From contig NZ_AWFD01000012.1 in NCBI RefSeq assembly GCF_000682735.1, forward strand, positions 186,001-250,000: a DNA stretch of 64,000 bases, in the 5' to 3' direction. Positions 43,764 through 52,663 of this stretch are shown in pieces (within the stretch, counting starts at the first letter, position 1; the number at the start of each line of letters is the position of its first letter). The translations under genes were made by a program, and so were the position numbers. The notes beneath the pieces were generated by a model. It saw only the letters and a program-made list of their open reading frames with translations, was not told the DNA's origin and searched no databases. The stretch is from Hyphomonas sp. CY54-11-8 (GTDB lineage: Bacteria; Pseudomonadota; Alphaproteobacteria; Caulobacterales; Hyphomonadaceae).

Positions 43764-45031
43764 TCCGCAAGCTGATGGCAAGTGCTGCAATTGTTGCCGT
43801 GGCCGCGCTCGGCGCCTCGGCACAAACCTATGTCGTCGAAGGCAAGAAAGTGTGGACGGGCACGGATGCCGGCACCATCGAGAATGGCGTTGTGGTCATC
43901 CGCAATGGCACGATCATGTCGGTCGGGCCAGCGTCGACGTCTAAGCCGGAAGGGGCTGAAGTGATCAGTGCCGAATGGGTGACCCCGGGTCTCATCTCGG
44001 CATTTTCCCGGACAGGCATCATCGAAGTCGATGCCGAGGACTCGACCAATGATGCCGTTGCGGCCCTGTCGGGTTTTTCAGCTTCGCTGGATGCATCGGA
44101 TGGTTTTAACCCCGATGATACGGCGGTCGACGTCAGCCGGCTCGGCGGCGTGACACGCGTTGCGGTTGCACCGCAGCCTTCAACGAACCTGTTCGCCGGT
44201 CAGGGCTTTATTGCCGACACAAGTGGTGCGCAGGACACAGACCTGACATCAGATGCTTTCACCTTCATCACGCTTGGCGAAGGTGGAGCAGGGCTGGCCG
44301 GTGGGTCGCGTCCTGCAGCGTGGGCCCAGCTTCGCGCCGCCTTTGACGATGCCCGCGCCTATCCTACCCGCTACATTGCGGGCGGTGAAGGAGATGTCCT
44401 GTCCCGCCGGGATGCGGAAGCGCTTGCGCCGGCCGCACGTGGGCGACAGCTGATCGTGATCGATGCCCGCAGTGCGACCGACCTCAACGCTGTGATGGAC
44501 CTCGCCGAGTCGAATCGGAACCTGAAGTTTGCGATCCTCGGCGCGGATGAAGGCTGGCGTGTGGCTGACCGGCTGGCAAAGCTGAAGATTCCGGTGATCG
44601 TGGACGGGTTCGCAAACCTGCCGGCCAGTTTTTCACAGTTGGCCGCGACGCAGGAAAATGCCGCGCGCCTCGATGAGGCCGGGGTCCAGGTGGCGATCGT
44701 GAATCTGGACGACTCTACCCATCTTGCCCGCTTGATGACGCAGATTGCGGGCAATGCCGTGGCCAATGGCATGGACTGGGATGATGCCATGAAGGCGCTG
44801 ACCGTGACGCCTGCGTCCATCTACGGATTGTCTGGCTACGGTATTCTTGCACCGGGTGCGCACGCCGATGTTGTGGCGTGGGATGGAGATCCGCTGGAAG
44901 TGACCACGAATGCCGACGCTGTGTTCATCGACGGCGAACCGCAGGACATGACCTCGCGCCAGACGGAGCTTCGGGACCGCTACCTGTCGCTTGATCAGAC
45001 GGATCGCCCGTACGCCTATGTGAAGCCGTAA
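43760..45031 (+). CDS. Exported amidohydrolase-like protein lacking the metal-binding HxH
   Basis: This 423-residue protein has a signal peptide cleaved near ASA-QTYVV. It shares the family scaffold of its upstream neighbour (strand VISAEWVTPGLISAF, then GLSGYGILAPGAHADVVAWDGDPLEV at the end). However, the active-site position DNHSH of the partner is SAFSR here (residues 80 to 84), so the two first metal ligands are absent. The remaining His ligands are also not seen in usual contexts. It is likely an inactive subunit or binding partner of the first amidohydrolase. Confidence 0.83.
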   Translation: MIRKLMASAAIVAVAALGASAQTYVVEGKKVWTGTDAGTIENGVVVIRNGTIMSVGPASTSKPEGAEVISAEWVTPGLISAFSRTGIIEVDAEDSTNDAVAALSGFSASLDASDGFNPDDTAVDVSRLGGVTRVAVAPQPSTNLFAGQGFIADTSGAQDTDLTSDAFTFITLGEGGAGLAGGSRPAAWAQLRAAFDDARAYPTRYIAGGEGDVLSRRDAEALAPAARGRQLIVIDARSATDLNAVMDLAESNRNLKFAILGADEGWRVADRLAKLKIPVIVDGFANLPASFSQLAATQENAARLDEAGVQVAIVNLDDSTHLARLMTQIAGNAVANGMDWDDAMKALTVTPASIYGLSGYGILAPGAHADVVAWDGDPLEVTTNADAVFIDGEPQDMTSRQTELRDRYLSLDQTDRPYAYVKP

Positions 45032-45043
45032 GCCGCGTGGGTA

Positions 45044-48000
45044 TCAGCCTGCGCTGGCGCCGGCGTTCAGAGCATCGATCAGATCGGACGTCACCGTGCC
45101 TGTCACGGGCAGGTTGTTGGCACGCTGATATTCGCGGATTGCCGTCGCCGTGCCATCGCCCATGATGCCATCCGGCGTGCCAGCTACGTAGCCAAGGCTG
45201 TTCAGGGCTTTTTGAATGGCCTGAACCTGCAGCGGGTTGCCCATGTTCCATGGCTGCGCGCCAAAGCGGCCATTGGCAATGGCGTTGGCCGTCGCAGGCT
45301 GCCAGGTTGCGGCGCGGCTGCGGGCCTGTGCGGCGGCTTCTGGTGAAACACGCTCGATCAGTTCGGAAATCTTTGCCGGTGCGCCGCCATCCCCATTGCG
45401 GTTCGCCACATCGAACCAGAACAGGGATTCGGTGAGGTTTGGGCTGATGCCGAGGCCCTGTTCGTAAAGGACGCCGAGATTGTACTGGCTGTCGACCACG
45501 CCGTACTCAGCGCCTTTGCGGAACCATTCCACGGCGCCGGCATAAGTCTGCTCGCCGCCTTCGCCTTCGGCCATGAAGACGGCAAGGTCGTGCATCGCCT
45601 TCACGTTGCCGCCTGTGGCCGCTTTCTCCGTCCACTCACGGGCGAGGGAGAGGTCTTTCGGCACGCCGGTGCCGCGCTCGTGCAGCTTTGCGAGCGCGTA
45701 TTGCGCAATTGGCAGACCCTTTTGGGCCGACTTGCGCATCAGCGCCGCGCCATCGGCATAATCACCGGAAGTCAGCTTCTCCTGTGCCAGCTGATACTGG
45801 GCGATATAATTGCCCGATGCCGCGGCAGCCTGAACCGTGACGACCGGCGGAACCGGGGCATAATGGGCTGGGGCAGGCGGCGTGGCTGGCTCCCCGAACA
45901 GGTCTTCTTCGATCGCTGCTGCAGCTTGGTCTTCCGTCTCTGCCGTTTCTTCAGTGGCCGTGAGAGAGGCAGCGGTGGCGTCTGATGCACCCGGATCAAC
46001 ATATGTGCTGACCGGCGTGGATTGAACCGGCGCTTCCTGCTTGCCGCGAATGAAGAGATAGCCGCCTGCTGCAACACCGGCGACAGCAACAGCGGAGGCC
46101 GCCGCGATGAGGGGGAGGCGGCTCGCGCCTCCAACGGACGTCATCCGGACGACCGGGCGCCCGGAGGCGCCGACAGTTTGAGTGTTGCTCTTGCCGAAGC
46201 TCGCTGCCATCGCGGCCTTACGAGCGCGTGTCAGATAATCTGCCGTGTCGTCGTCCAGCTGCTTGTCTGCTTCTTCTGAAACTCTCAGCTCAGCCTCTTC
46301 GGGCTTTTTTTCGGCTTCTACGGAGACTTCGTCAGCTACAGGCAGATCGATCTCTTCAAATTCCTCGTCGTCGAAGATGTCGGATTCCCGAGCCTCAGTG
46401 TGCGCCTCATCGAGATCTTCCAGTCCCTCAAGTGCTTCCAGCGGGTCGATGAAGTCATCCTCATCACCCTCAACGAGCAGGTCAGATACGCTACTTTCGT
46501 CTGTAATCGTCTCATCACCTTGTGCTTCCGCTTCCTGCGTAGCGAAGCTCAATCCTTCGACAGCGGCGCGGATGGCATCGAAATCATCCTCGAAGGATTC
46601 GGCCGTCTCTGCCTGGATGTCGTCATCCGGTTCGGATGACCAGGATTCGATACCGGCTTCGAAGACTTCGGTGTCTTCTGCCACATCAGTTTCAACTTCG
46701 GCATCGGCAGTCAGTTCTTGATCATGGTCTTCGTCAGACTCGAACGCGACGCCATTATCGTCTTCGGAGGCGTCGATCTCCGGGGAGGCCTCGTCCAGCT
46801 CCGGTTCGTCAAGGGCTGGTGCCGTATCTTGGGAGTCAGGTAAGGTAACCACCGGCTCAACATCAACGCTGGCTTCATCGGTATCGAGATCAGCAAAGGC
46901 TTCGAATGTACCGAAGTCTTCGAAACTGTCGAAGTCGGATGGGTCGTCGAATGCCTCGAACTGTCTGTCTGACAGCGGATCATCATCGATGTCCATCAGG
47001 CTGGCAGGCACGCTGTCCAGCTCCGCTGGTCCGCCGGGAGGCGGAGTGTTTTCTTCGAGGTTTTCCAGACGCGCGGCCAGCATCGCGATCGCTTTTTGAA
47101 CCGGCGACAGGGATTCGTTGGCCTGCGACTGCAAATGTTCCAGGCGGTCTGTCACGTTGGCGAGGGCATCAGACAAATGGGCATCGGCCTTCCGGCGGTT
47201 CTCGTCGACCTGTTCGGCCAGCGTCTTGATCGCCTCATTCTGGCGCAGCTGCAGCCGGTTGTTCGCTGCGGCGACCTGATCACCAATCTGCTCGATGGCT
47301 TCAGCGCTACGGGCTTCACTGTCATTGACCCGTTTGGTCAGGTCTTCGGCCAACTCATCGATCCGGTCGCTTACCGTTTTGCCAAGGCGCTCGATCTCAT
47401 CGCGCACAGCTTCTCCAGTCGCTGCATCGCTCCGTTCTTCGACTTCACGCAGACGTGTATCGAAGGTCTCGTTCAGCGTGCTGACCTGCTCGGACACTTT
47501 CTCAATGGCGCTGGCTTGGCGCTCTTCGCTGGCATCCAACCGTTCCTGCACGTCGCCGAGCGTTTGTTTCAATTCAGTTATGGCCTCGACGTCGGATTCC
47601 GCTGCCGTACGTGCGATTTCCTCTGCCAGTTCCTGGCGTACTGCATCTACCGTTTCGCGGACAGATGACATCATCTCTTCGAAGCGGGTCTCGAATTCTG
47701 TGCGCAGGCGGCTCGCAAGATCCGGATCCATCTTGCTTGCGACATCGCCAATGCGCGCATCCAGGCTTGAGACGGTCGTTTCAAGATTCTTCAGCGCGGA
47801 ATCCGTGGTGGTTTCCGCGAGCGTCAGCCTGTTCTGGATCTGATCGAAGCGCATATCCAGTGAATCAAGCGCCCCGGAGACATCGGTCTCTATGGCTTCC
47901 ATACGCGTTTCTGTCGCTTCTAGGCGTTCTTCGCGATCGCTCAGCGCGGCGAGGCGTTCATGCACTTCTGTTTCCAGGCCATCCACGCGTTCGGAAACCT

Positions 48001-48679
48001 GACGGGCAACACCTGCTGCGCGCAGGGCGGCCTGTTCCACGCCTTGCTTGATTTGCTCGGCAGTTTCGGCGCGGCTGGTCTCAACCCGCGTCTCCATGGC
48101 CTCGACGCGTTCAATAATATCCATGAAGCCGGACTCGACCCGGCCCTTGATCGCCTGGGTTTCCTGCTCAGCCAGCTCGTTCTCTTCATAGACATGGCTG
48201 GCCAGCTTGCCGAGCGCACTTTCGAGCGCTTTCAGGGCTTCGAGGTTTTCCTGTTGGGAATCATCTTCTTCCAGCCGGCGGACTTTTTGCTTCAGGGCAT
48301 CGTGAGTTTCTCGCAGCTGGTCGATAACGCCTTCAACGTGGCCAGCGATTGCAGCGGTCGTTTGCTGCGTGTCTTCAAGACGGCCAACCAGATCATGGAT
48401 GGTATCGTCCATGCTGGTGATTGCCATGGCCGAGCGGGCCTCGGTGGCTTCGATCCGCCGGGTCAAGCGCTCCAGCGCCTCGTCTGTTGTGCTGGAATGC
48501 GGCCGTCGCATCCCGGCCGGGGCGGCCACTTCATTCGGCTGACGACCCTCGGCGGGAGCTTTCATCAGTCGGTCGAGGTATTCGCCCAGGGTCAGGCCTT
48601 CCGAACGGGCGGCCTCCCTTGCGGCTTCGCGGGCGCGCTGGTCGATTCCCTTCGCGGCCCCTGTGCCTGACTGACTCAT
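45044..48679 (-). CDS. PodJ-like polarity protein: coiled coil, membrane helix, Sel1 repeats, peptidoglycan-binding domain
   Basis: This roughly 1211-residue protein has a cytoplasmic N-terminal two-thirds that is a long coiled coil rich in Glu, Asp, Arg and Ala, with an acidic stretch between about residues 570 and 800. A transmembrane helix (LPLIAAASAVAVAGVAAGGYLF) lies near residue 860. The periplasmic part has Sel1-type repeats (about 940 to 1110) and a C-terminal peptidoglycan-binding domain (ALNSLGYVAGTPDGIMGDGT). This matches the layout of the PodJ polar organiser of Caulobacter. The start at 48679 has AGGAG at 8 nt. A perfect CtrA box lies about 90 bp upstream. Confidence 0.8.
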   Translation of the reverse strand: MSQSGTGAAKGIDQRAREAAREAARSEGLTLGEYLDRLMKAPAEGRQPNEVAAPAGMRRPHSSTTDEALERLTRRIEATEARSAMAITSMDDTIHDLVGRLEDTQQTTAAIAGHVEGVIDQLRETHDALKQKVRRLEEDDSQQENLEALKALESALGKLASHVYEENELAEQETQAIKGRVESGFMDIIERVEAMETRVETSRAETAEQIKQGVEQAALRAAGVARQVSERVDGLETEVHERLAALSDREERLEATETRMEAIETDVSGALDSLDMRFDQIQNRLTLAETTTDSALKNLETTVSSLDARIGDVASKMDPDLASRLRTEFETRFEEMMSSVRETVDAVRQELAEEIARTAAESDVEAITELKQTLGDVQERLDASEERQASAIEKVSEQVSTLNETFDTRLREVEERSDAATGEAVRDEIERLGKTVSDRIDELAEDLTKRVNDSEARSAEAIEQIGDQVAAANNRLQLRQNEAIKTLAEQVDENRRKADAHLSDALANVTDRLEHLQSQANESLSPVQKAIAMLAARLENLEENTPPPGGPAELDSVPASLMDIDDDPLSDRQFEAFDDPSDFDSFEDFGTFEAFADLDTDEASVDVEPVVTLPDSQDTAPALDEPELDEASPEIDASEDDNGVAFESDEDHDQELTADAEVETDVAEDTEVFEAGIESWSSEPDDDIQAETAESFEDDFDAIRAAVEGLSFATQEAEAQGDETITDESSVSDLLVEGDEDDFIDPLEALEGLEDLDEAHTEARESDIFDDEEFEEIDLPVADEVSVEAEKKPEEAELRVSEEADKQLDDDTADYLTRARKAAMAASFGKSNTQTVGASGRPVVRMTSVGGASRLPLIAAASAVAVAGVAAGGYLFIRGKQEAPVQSTPVSTYVDPGASDATAASLTATEETAETEDQAAAAIEEDLFGEPATPPAPAHYAPVPPVVTVQAAAASGNYIAQYQLAQEKLTSGDYADGAALMRKSAQKGLPIAQYALAKLHERGTGVPKDLSLAREWTEKAATGGNVKAMHDLAVFMAEGEGGEQTYAGAVEWFRKGAEYGVVDSQYNLGVLYEQGLGISPNLTESLFWFDVANRNGDGGAPAKISELIERVSPEAAAQARSRAATWQPATANAIANGRFGAQPWNMGNPLQVQAIQKALNSLGYVAGTPDGIMGDGTATAIREYQRANNLPVTGTVTSDLIDALNAGASAG

Positions 48680-48769
48680 CCCCATACTCCTGACAGCCAA
48701 CCGGCCCGTGCCGGTTAACGAAACGGGCAGATTTGTTCATTTTCCCAATGTTTGATGGCAGGAGCCGTC

Positions 48770-48784
48770 TTAAGGGGAGGTTAA
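48770..48784. promoter_or_regulatory. Perfect CtrA box TTAA-N7-TTAA
   Basis: TTAA GGGGAGG TTAA matches the CtrA recognition sequence of Caulobacter-type bacteria exactly. It lies about 90 bp upstream of the PodJ-like gene start. A second, one-mismatch version (GTAA-N7-TTAA) is at 48820 to 48834. The element supports cell-cycle control of the PodJ-like gene; repression or activation cannot be read from the site. Confidence 0.65.
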
Positions 48785-48880
48785 AGGTAAAGATTTCCGC
48801 TTAATCTGATAACAGTGGGGTAATTTCCGGTTAATTGGCTCAGAAGTGCGGAATAGCGCAAAATTTATTCGGAGCTTACG

Positions 48881-48895
48881 TTGACGTTCGCGTAA
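48881..48895. promoter_or_regulatory. Candidate MerR-family operator, upstream of its own regulator gene
   Basis: TTGACGTTCGCGTAA lies 21 bp before the MerR ATG. It shares 11 of 15 bases with TTTACGTGAACGTAA upstream of the second acyl-CoA dehydrogenase gene (51424 to 51438) and has the same half-sites (TT-ACGT and CGTAA). A wider dyad CTTACG...CGTAAG spans 48875 to 48896. This suggests autoregulation by the encoded MerR protein. Confidence 0.6.
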
Positions 48896-48916
48896 GGTTT
48901 GATCTAAGTTGACCTT

Positions 48917-49396
48917 ATGTCACACAAGCACCCCTCGATTTCCGCTGCAGATTCCCGCACCTACACCATCTCTGAACTCGCCCGGGAGTTCGGAGTGACA
49001 CCACGGGCCCTGCGTTTCTATGAAGACAAAGACATGCTGCACCCGGCGCGCGACGGCATGATGCGGGTTTACTCAAACCGCGACCGCGCCCGGCTGACGA
49101 TCATCGTCCGCCTCAAGCGCCTCGGTTTGCCGCTGGCCGACATCCGGGAGATCCTCGATCTCTACGCGTTGAATGACGGCAAGCGGGCGCAGACGCGCAT
49201 GATGCTGGAGAAATTCCGCAAGCAGGTCAAAGAGCTGGAAATCCAGCGTGAAGATATCGACACTGCGCTCGGCGAACTCCGCAAAGGCATCGTCTGGCTG
49301 GAAGGCTTGGTTGACCAGGTTGGCCCGACTGAAGAAGGCAAGCGTCAGGCCGCTGCATATGAAGCCGTGGCGCGTCGTCAGCTTGACGAAGTCTAA
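48917..49396 (+). CDS. MerR-family regulator (LiuR/beta-oxidation type)
   Basis: This is a 159-residue regulator. The winged helix-turn-helix is YTISELAREFGVTPRALRFYEDKDML (residues 16 to 41), followed by the wing MRVYSNRDRARL. A dimerisation coiled coil occupies about residues 95 to 135. The C-terminal end has no cysteine metal-site signature, so it is not a metal sensor. Its place before a fatty-acid degradation cluster with matching operators fits MerR regulators such as LiuR that respond to acyl-CoA metabolism. It may repress both itself and the downstream operon. Confidence 0.88.
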   Translation: MSHKHPSISAADSRTYTISELAREFGVTPRALRFYEDKDMLHPARDGMMRVYSNRDRARLTIIVRLKRLGLPLADIREILDLYALNDGKRAQTRMMLEKFRKQVKELEIQREDIDTALGELRKGIVWLEGLVDQVGPTEEGKRQAAAYEAVARRQLDEV

Positions 49397-49437
49397 TCGG
49401 TAAGGCGGGTTTCCGCCAAATTAGAAAGACCTTTCCA

Positions 49438-49471
49438 GAAGGGCGCGCTACGAAAGTGGTGGTCGCCCTTC
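49438..49471 (+). repeat. Leader hairpin before the first acyl-CoA dehydrogenase gene
   Basis: An 8-bp inverted repeat, GAAGGGCG and CGCCCTTC, separated by 18 nt, sits between the MerR stop and the AAAGGAC ribosome-binding region of the dehydrogenase. It has no T-run and is probably not a full terminator. It could tune read-through or translation. Confidence 0.35.
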
Positions 49472-49493
49472 ACGCATTAAAGGACATGCACAA

Positions 49494-51275
49494 ATGCCTC
49501 GTTACGACGCTCCCATTCGCGATATGCGCTTCATTCTTCAGGAAGTTCTCCAGATTCAGAATTATTCGAACCTGCCGGGTTTCGAGGAGGTGACACCGGA
49601 TCTGGTCAACGCGATTCTCGAGGAAGGCGGCAAGTTTGCGAAGGAAGTGCTGTATCCGCTGAATGCAGTCGGAGACCGCCAGGGCTGCGTCCGCAGCGAT
49701 GACGCGAGCGTCAAGACGCCGGACGGTTTCCCGGAGGCCTACAAGCAACTGGTCGAAGGCGGCTGGCCGCTTCTTTCGGTGGATCCGGAAATGGGCGGGC
49801 AGGGTCTGCCGCATGTCGTGAACATCGCCTGGACCGAAATGGTGTCGTCCTCGAACATGGCGTTCGGCATGTATCCGGGGCTGACCCATGGCGCGTTTCA
49901 GGCGTTGATGGCCGGCGGGTCTGACGAGCTGAAGGCCAAGTACGGTCCGAAAATGGCATCGGCTGAATGGGCTGGCACGATGAACCTGACCGAGCCGCAG
50001 TGCGGCACCGATCTGGGCATGATCAAGACGAAAGCCGTGCCTCAGCCGGACGGCACCTACAAGATTACCGGTCAGAAGATCTGGATTTCTGGCGGCGAGC
50101 AGGATCTGACTGACAACATCATCCACCTGGTTCTGGCCCGCATCGAAGGCGGCCCGGAAGGCATTAAGGGCATCTCGCTGTTCCTCGTGCCGAAATACAT
50201 GGTGGGCGAAGATGGCGCGATCGGTGAGCGCAACGCCTGCTCCTGCGGTGGCCTCGAAGAGAAAATGGGCATTCACGGAAATGCGACCTGCGTTATGAAC
50301 TATGACGGCGCGACCGGTTTCCTCGTGGGTGAGGAGCACAAAGGCATGCGCACCATGTTCGTTATGATGAACGAGGCGCGCCTAGGTGTTGGCCTGCAGG
50401 GGCTGTCTCAGGCCGAACTGGCCTACCAGAACGCCGCTGACTTTGCACGCGACCGCGTCCAGGGCCGTTCGCTGACCGGCGTGAAATCACCTGAGCAACC
50501 GGCAGATCCGATTATTGTGCACCCGGATGTGCGCCGCATGCTGATGGACCAGAAAGCCTTTATCGAGGGTGCGCGCTGCTTCACCTACTGGACGGCTTTC
50601 CAGGCTGATCTCCAGCACAAATCGCCGGATGACAGCGTGCGTGAGAAGTCTTCCGATTATATGGCGCTGCTCACGCCGGTGGTGAAAGCCTATCTGACGC
50701 ACAAGGGCTACGAGTGCGCGAACTGGGCGCTGCAGCTGCATGGCGGTTCGGGCTTTACCCGCGAATGGGGCATGGAACAGATCGTCCGCGATTGCCGGAT
50801 CACCACCATCTACGAGGGCACCAACGGCGTTCAGGCGCTGGACCTCGTCGGCCGCAAGCTGGCCGCCAATGGTGGGCGCGCCGTGTTCTCGTTCTTCTCC
50901 GATATCGACGAGTTCATCGCGGCGAACGAGGGCAATGAAGAAATGGCGCTGTTCGTGGAAGGCCTTCAGAAGATCAAGGCCGAGCTGCAGGAAGGCACGA
51001 TGTGGCTGATGCAGAACGGGATGTCGGACTTCAATAATGCCGGTGCCTCCAGCCACGACTACCTGCACCTGTTTGGTTTGGCCGCTCTTGCTTTCATGTG
51101 GGCCCGGATGGCCAGGGTCGCGCTGGACAGCAAGGACAAGGAGCCTTTCTACGAGCAGAAACTGGCCACCGGACGTTACTTCGTCGAGCGTCTGTTGCCG
51201 GATGGCGCAGCTCATCTCGCAAAAGTGAAGACTGGCGCAGCACCTCTGATGAGCCTTCAGGCTGACGCCTTCTGA
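49494..51275 (+). CDS. Acyl-CoA dehydrogenase with C-terminal extension (DmdC/FadE-like)
   Basis: This 593-residue flavoprotein has the Acyl-CoA dehydrogenase N-terminal, middle (MNLTEPQCGTDLGMIKTKA, then KITGQKIWISGGE) and C-terminal domains. The signature LQLHGGSGFTREWGMEQIVRD and the FAD/catalytic-base region IYEGTNGVQALDLVGRKL are present. A C-terminal extension of about 150 residues is typical of the AidB/DmdC-related clade. It catalyses alpha,beta-dehydrogenation of an acyl-CoA, the first step of beta-oxidation. It follows the regulator by about 100 bp. Confidence 0.92.
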   Translation: MPRYDAPIRDMRFILQEVLQIQNYSNLPGFEEVTPDLVNAILEEGGKFAKEVLYPLNAVGDRQGCVRSDDASVKTPDGFPEAYKQLVEGGWPLLSVDPEMGGQGLPHVVNIAWTEMVSSSNMAFGMYPGLTHGAFQALMAGGSDELKAKYGPKMASAEWAGTMNLTEPQCGTDLGMIKTKAVPQPDGTYKITGQKIWISGGEQDLTDNIIHLVLARIEGGPEGIKGISLFLVPKYMVGEDGAIGERNACSCGGLEEKMGIHGNATCVMNYDGATGFLVGEEHKGMRTMFVMMNEARLGVGLQGLSQAELAYQNAADFARDRVQGRSLTGVKSPEQPADPIIVHPDVRRMLMDQKAFIEGARCFTYWTAFQADLQHKSPDDSVREKSSDYMALLTPVVKAYLTHKGYECANWALQLHGGSGFTREWGMEQIVRDCRITTIYEGTNGVQALDLVGRKLAANGGRAVFSFFSDIDEFIAANEGNEEMALFVEGLQKIKAELQEGTMWLMQNGMSDFNNAGASSHDYLHLFGLAALAFMWARMARVALDSKDKEPFYEQKLATGRYFVERLLPDGAAHLAKVKTGAAPLMSLQADAF

Positions 51276-51314
51276 GGCGAATTTTTCCAGTTTTTGATGG
51301 TCTCGGGCTTCTCA

Positions 51315-51335
51315 CGGGAGTGTGGTACACTCCCG
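51315..51335 (+). terminator. Hairpin after the first acyl-CoA dehydrogenase gene
   Basis: A perfect 9-bp stem (CGGGAGTGT/ACACTCCCG, 3-nt loop) lies 40 bp after the stop. A GC-rich region and then AAAATTTT follow rather than an immediate T-run, so termination is likely but weak. It may separate the two acyl-CoA dehydrogenase transcripts. Confidence 0.4.
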
Positions 51336-51423
51336 GCGGCTGCCTGCGGCAAAATTTTCCCTGAAACAGCGCAGATCTGACGCCGGGGAAGGTCTGGGAA
51401 AAGCAGGATCGGGCGGCTACATG

Positions 51424-51438
51424 TTTACGTGAACGTAA
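51424..51438. promoter_or_regulatory. Candidate MerR operator before the beta-oxidation operon
   Basis: TTTACGTGAACGTAA contains the near-perfect dyad TTACGT-GA-ACGTAA. It lies 52 bp upstream of the second acyl-CoA dehydrogenase ATG, between a hairpin and the ribosome-binding site. The same element stands before the MerR gene, linking the two transcription units to one regulator. Confidence 0.65.
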
Positions 51439-51490
51439 GCGGCAATTGCCCGCTTGCTCACTATATTCAGAGGAAAGCCGGAGACCGATC

Positions 51491-52657
51491 ATGCAACAGA
51501 GCCCGCTCAATGTACCCAAGGCCGCCTGGCGGCAGGATGAGGAGCTCGACATTTTCTCCGATGCGGTTGGCCAATTCTTTGAAAAGGAATGTGCCCCGCA
51601 CGTGCCGGAATGGCGTAAGGCCGGTATCGTGCCGAAGGAGATCTGGAAGAAAGCGGGCGAAATGGGCCTGCTGGGCGCATCGGTTCCGGAAGAATACGGC
51701 GGCGCAGGCGGTGATTTCCGCCATGAGGCGATCATCATCGAACAGCAGCAGTGGAAGGGTGTCGATGGCTTCGGCATCACGCTGCACAACGCCATCATCG
51801 CGCCCTACATCACGGCCTACGGTACAGAAGAACAAAAGCGCCGCTGGCTGCCGGGCATCTGCTCTGGCGACATCGTCACCGCCATCGCGATGACCGAGCC
51901 GGGGGCTGGCTCTGACCTGCAAGGCATGAAGACGACGGCCAAGCGCGACGGCGACGAGTATGTCATCAATGGTTCGAAGACCTTCATTTCCAACGGCCAG
52001 ACCGCCAACCTGATCCTGCTTTGCGTCAAGACCGACCCGAGCCTTGGCGCGAAAGGCATCTCGATCATCGGCGTTGAGACGGACAAGGTGGAAGGCTTCC
52101 GCCGTGGCCGGAACCTCGAAAAAGTCGGCCAGCACGCCGCCGACACGTCCGAGCTGTTCTTTGACGATGTGCGCGTGCCTGCCTCCAACCTGTTGGGGGA
52201 GGTCGAGGGCAAAGGCTTCATCCAGCTGATGCAAAAGCTGCCCCAAGAGCGCCATATCATCGGTCTTCAGGGCATCGGCATGATCGAGCGCGCCATCCAT
52301 GAGACAGTTGAGTATGTGAAGAACCGCAAGGCATTCGGTGGCACGATTTTCGACTTCCAGAACACACAGTTCAAGCTCGCCGAGTGCAAGACCGAAGCGA
52401 CCGTCGCGAAGGTGTTCGCTGATCACTGCACGGAGCTTCTCCTGAAGGAGGAACTCGACGCCGCGACCGCCTCCATGTCGAAGTACTGGATCAGTGATCT
52501 GCAGTGCAAGATCATCGACGAGTGCCTGCAGTTGCACGGAGGCTTCGGTTATATGGATGAGTACCCCATTGCACAGATGTATGCGGACGCCCGTGTCCAG
52601 CGCATCTATGGCGGTGCCAACGAAGTCATGAAAATGCTGATCGCGAGGACACTCTAG
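51491..52657 (+). CDS. Acyl-CoA dehydrogenase
   Basis: This is a 388-residue standard-length acyl-CoA dehydrogenase. It has the signature AIAMTEPGAGSDLQGMKTTA, the FAD-binding middle domain GSKTFISNGQTANL, and the C-terminal LQLHGGFGYMDEYPIAQMYADARVQRIYGGANEVM. The glutamate base is expected in the YGGANE turn. The start at 51491 has GGAG upstream; the frame is open 45 bp further but without a site. It begins an operon of dehydrogenase, thioesterase, PNPOx-family protein, thiolase and hydratase/dehydrogenase. Confidence 0.94.
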   Translation: MQQSPLNVPKAAWRQDEELDIFSDAVGQFFEKECAPHVPEWRKAGIVPKEIWKKAGEMGLLGASVPEEYGGAGGDFRHEAIIIEQQQWKGVDGFGITLHNAIIAPYITAYGTEEQKRRWLPGICSGDIVTAIAMTEPGAGSDLQGMKTTAKRDGDEYVINGSKTFISNGQTANLILLCVKTDPSLGAKGISIIGVETDKVEGFRRGRNLEKVGQHAADTSELFFDDVRVPASNLLGEVEGKGFIQLMQKLPQERHIIGLQGIGMIERAIHETVEYVKNRKAFGGTIFDFQNTQFKLAECKTEATVAKVFADHCTELLLKEELDAATASMSKYWISDLQCKIIDECLQLHGGFGYMDEYPIAQMYADARVQRIYGGANEVMKMLIARTL

Positions 52658-52663
52658 TCTCAC

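Larger units (their letters stand above)
48680..48916. other. Divergent regulatory region between the PodJ-like and MerR genes
   Basis: This 237-bp A/T-richer stretch holds TTAA-N7-TTAA at 48770 to 48784, a partial CtrA-like GTAA-N7-TTAA at 48820 to 48834, and the MerR operator element at 48881 to 48895, 20 bp before the MerR ATG. Both promoters lie within it. No RNA gene was seen. Confidence 0.6.
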
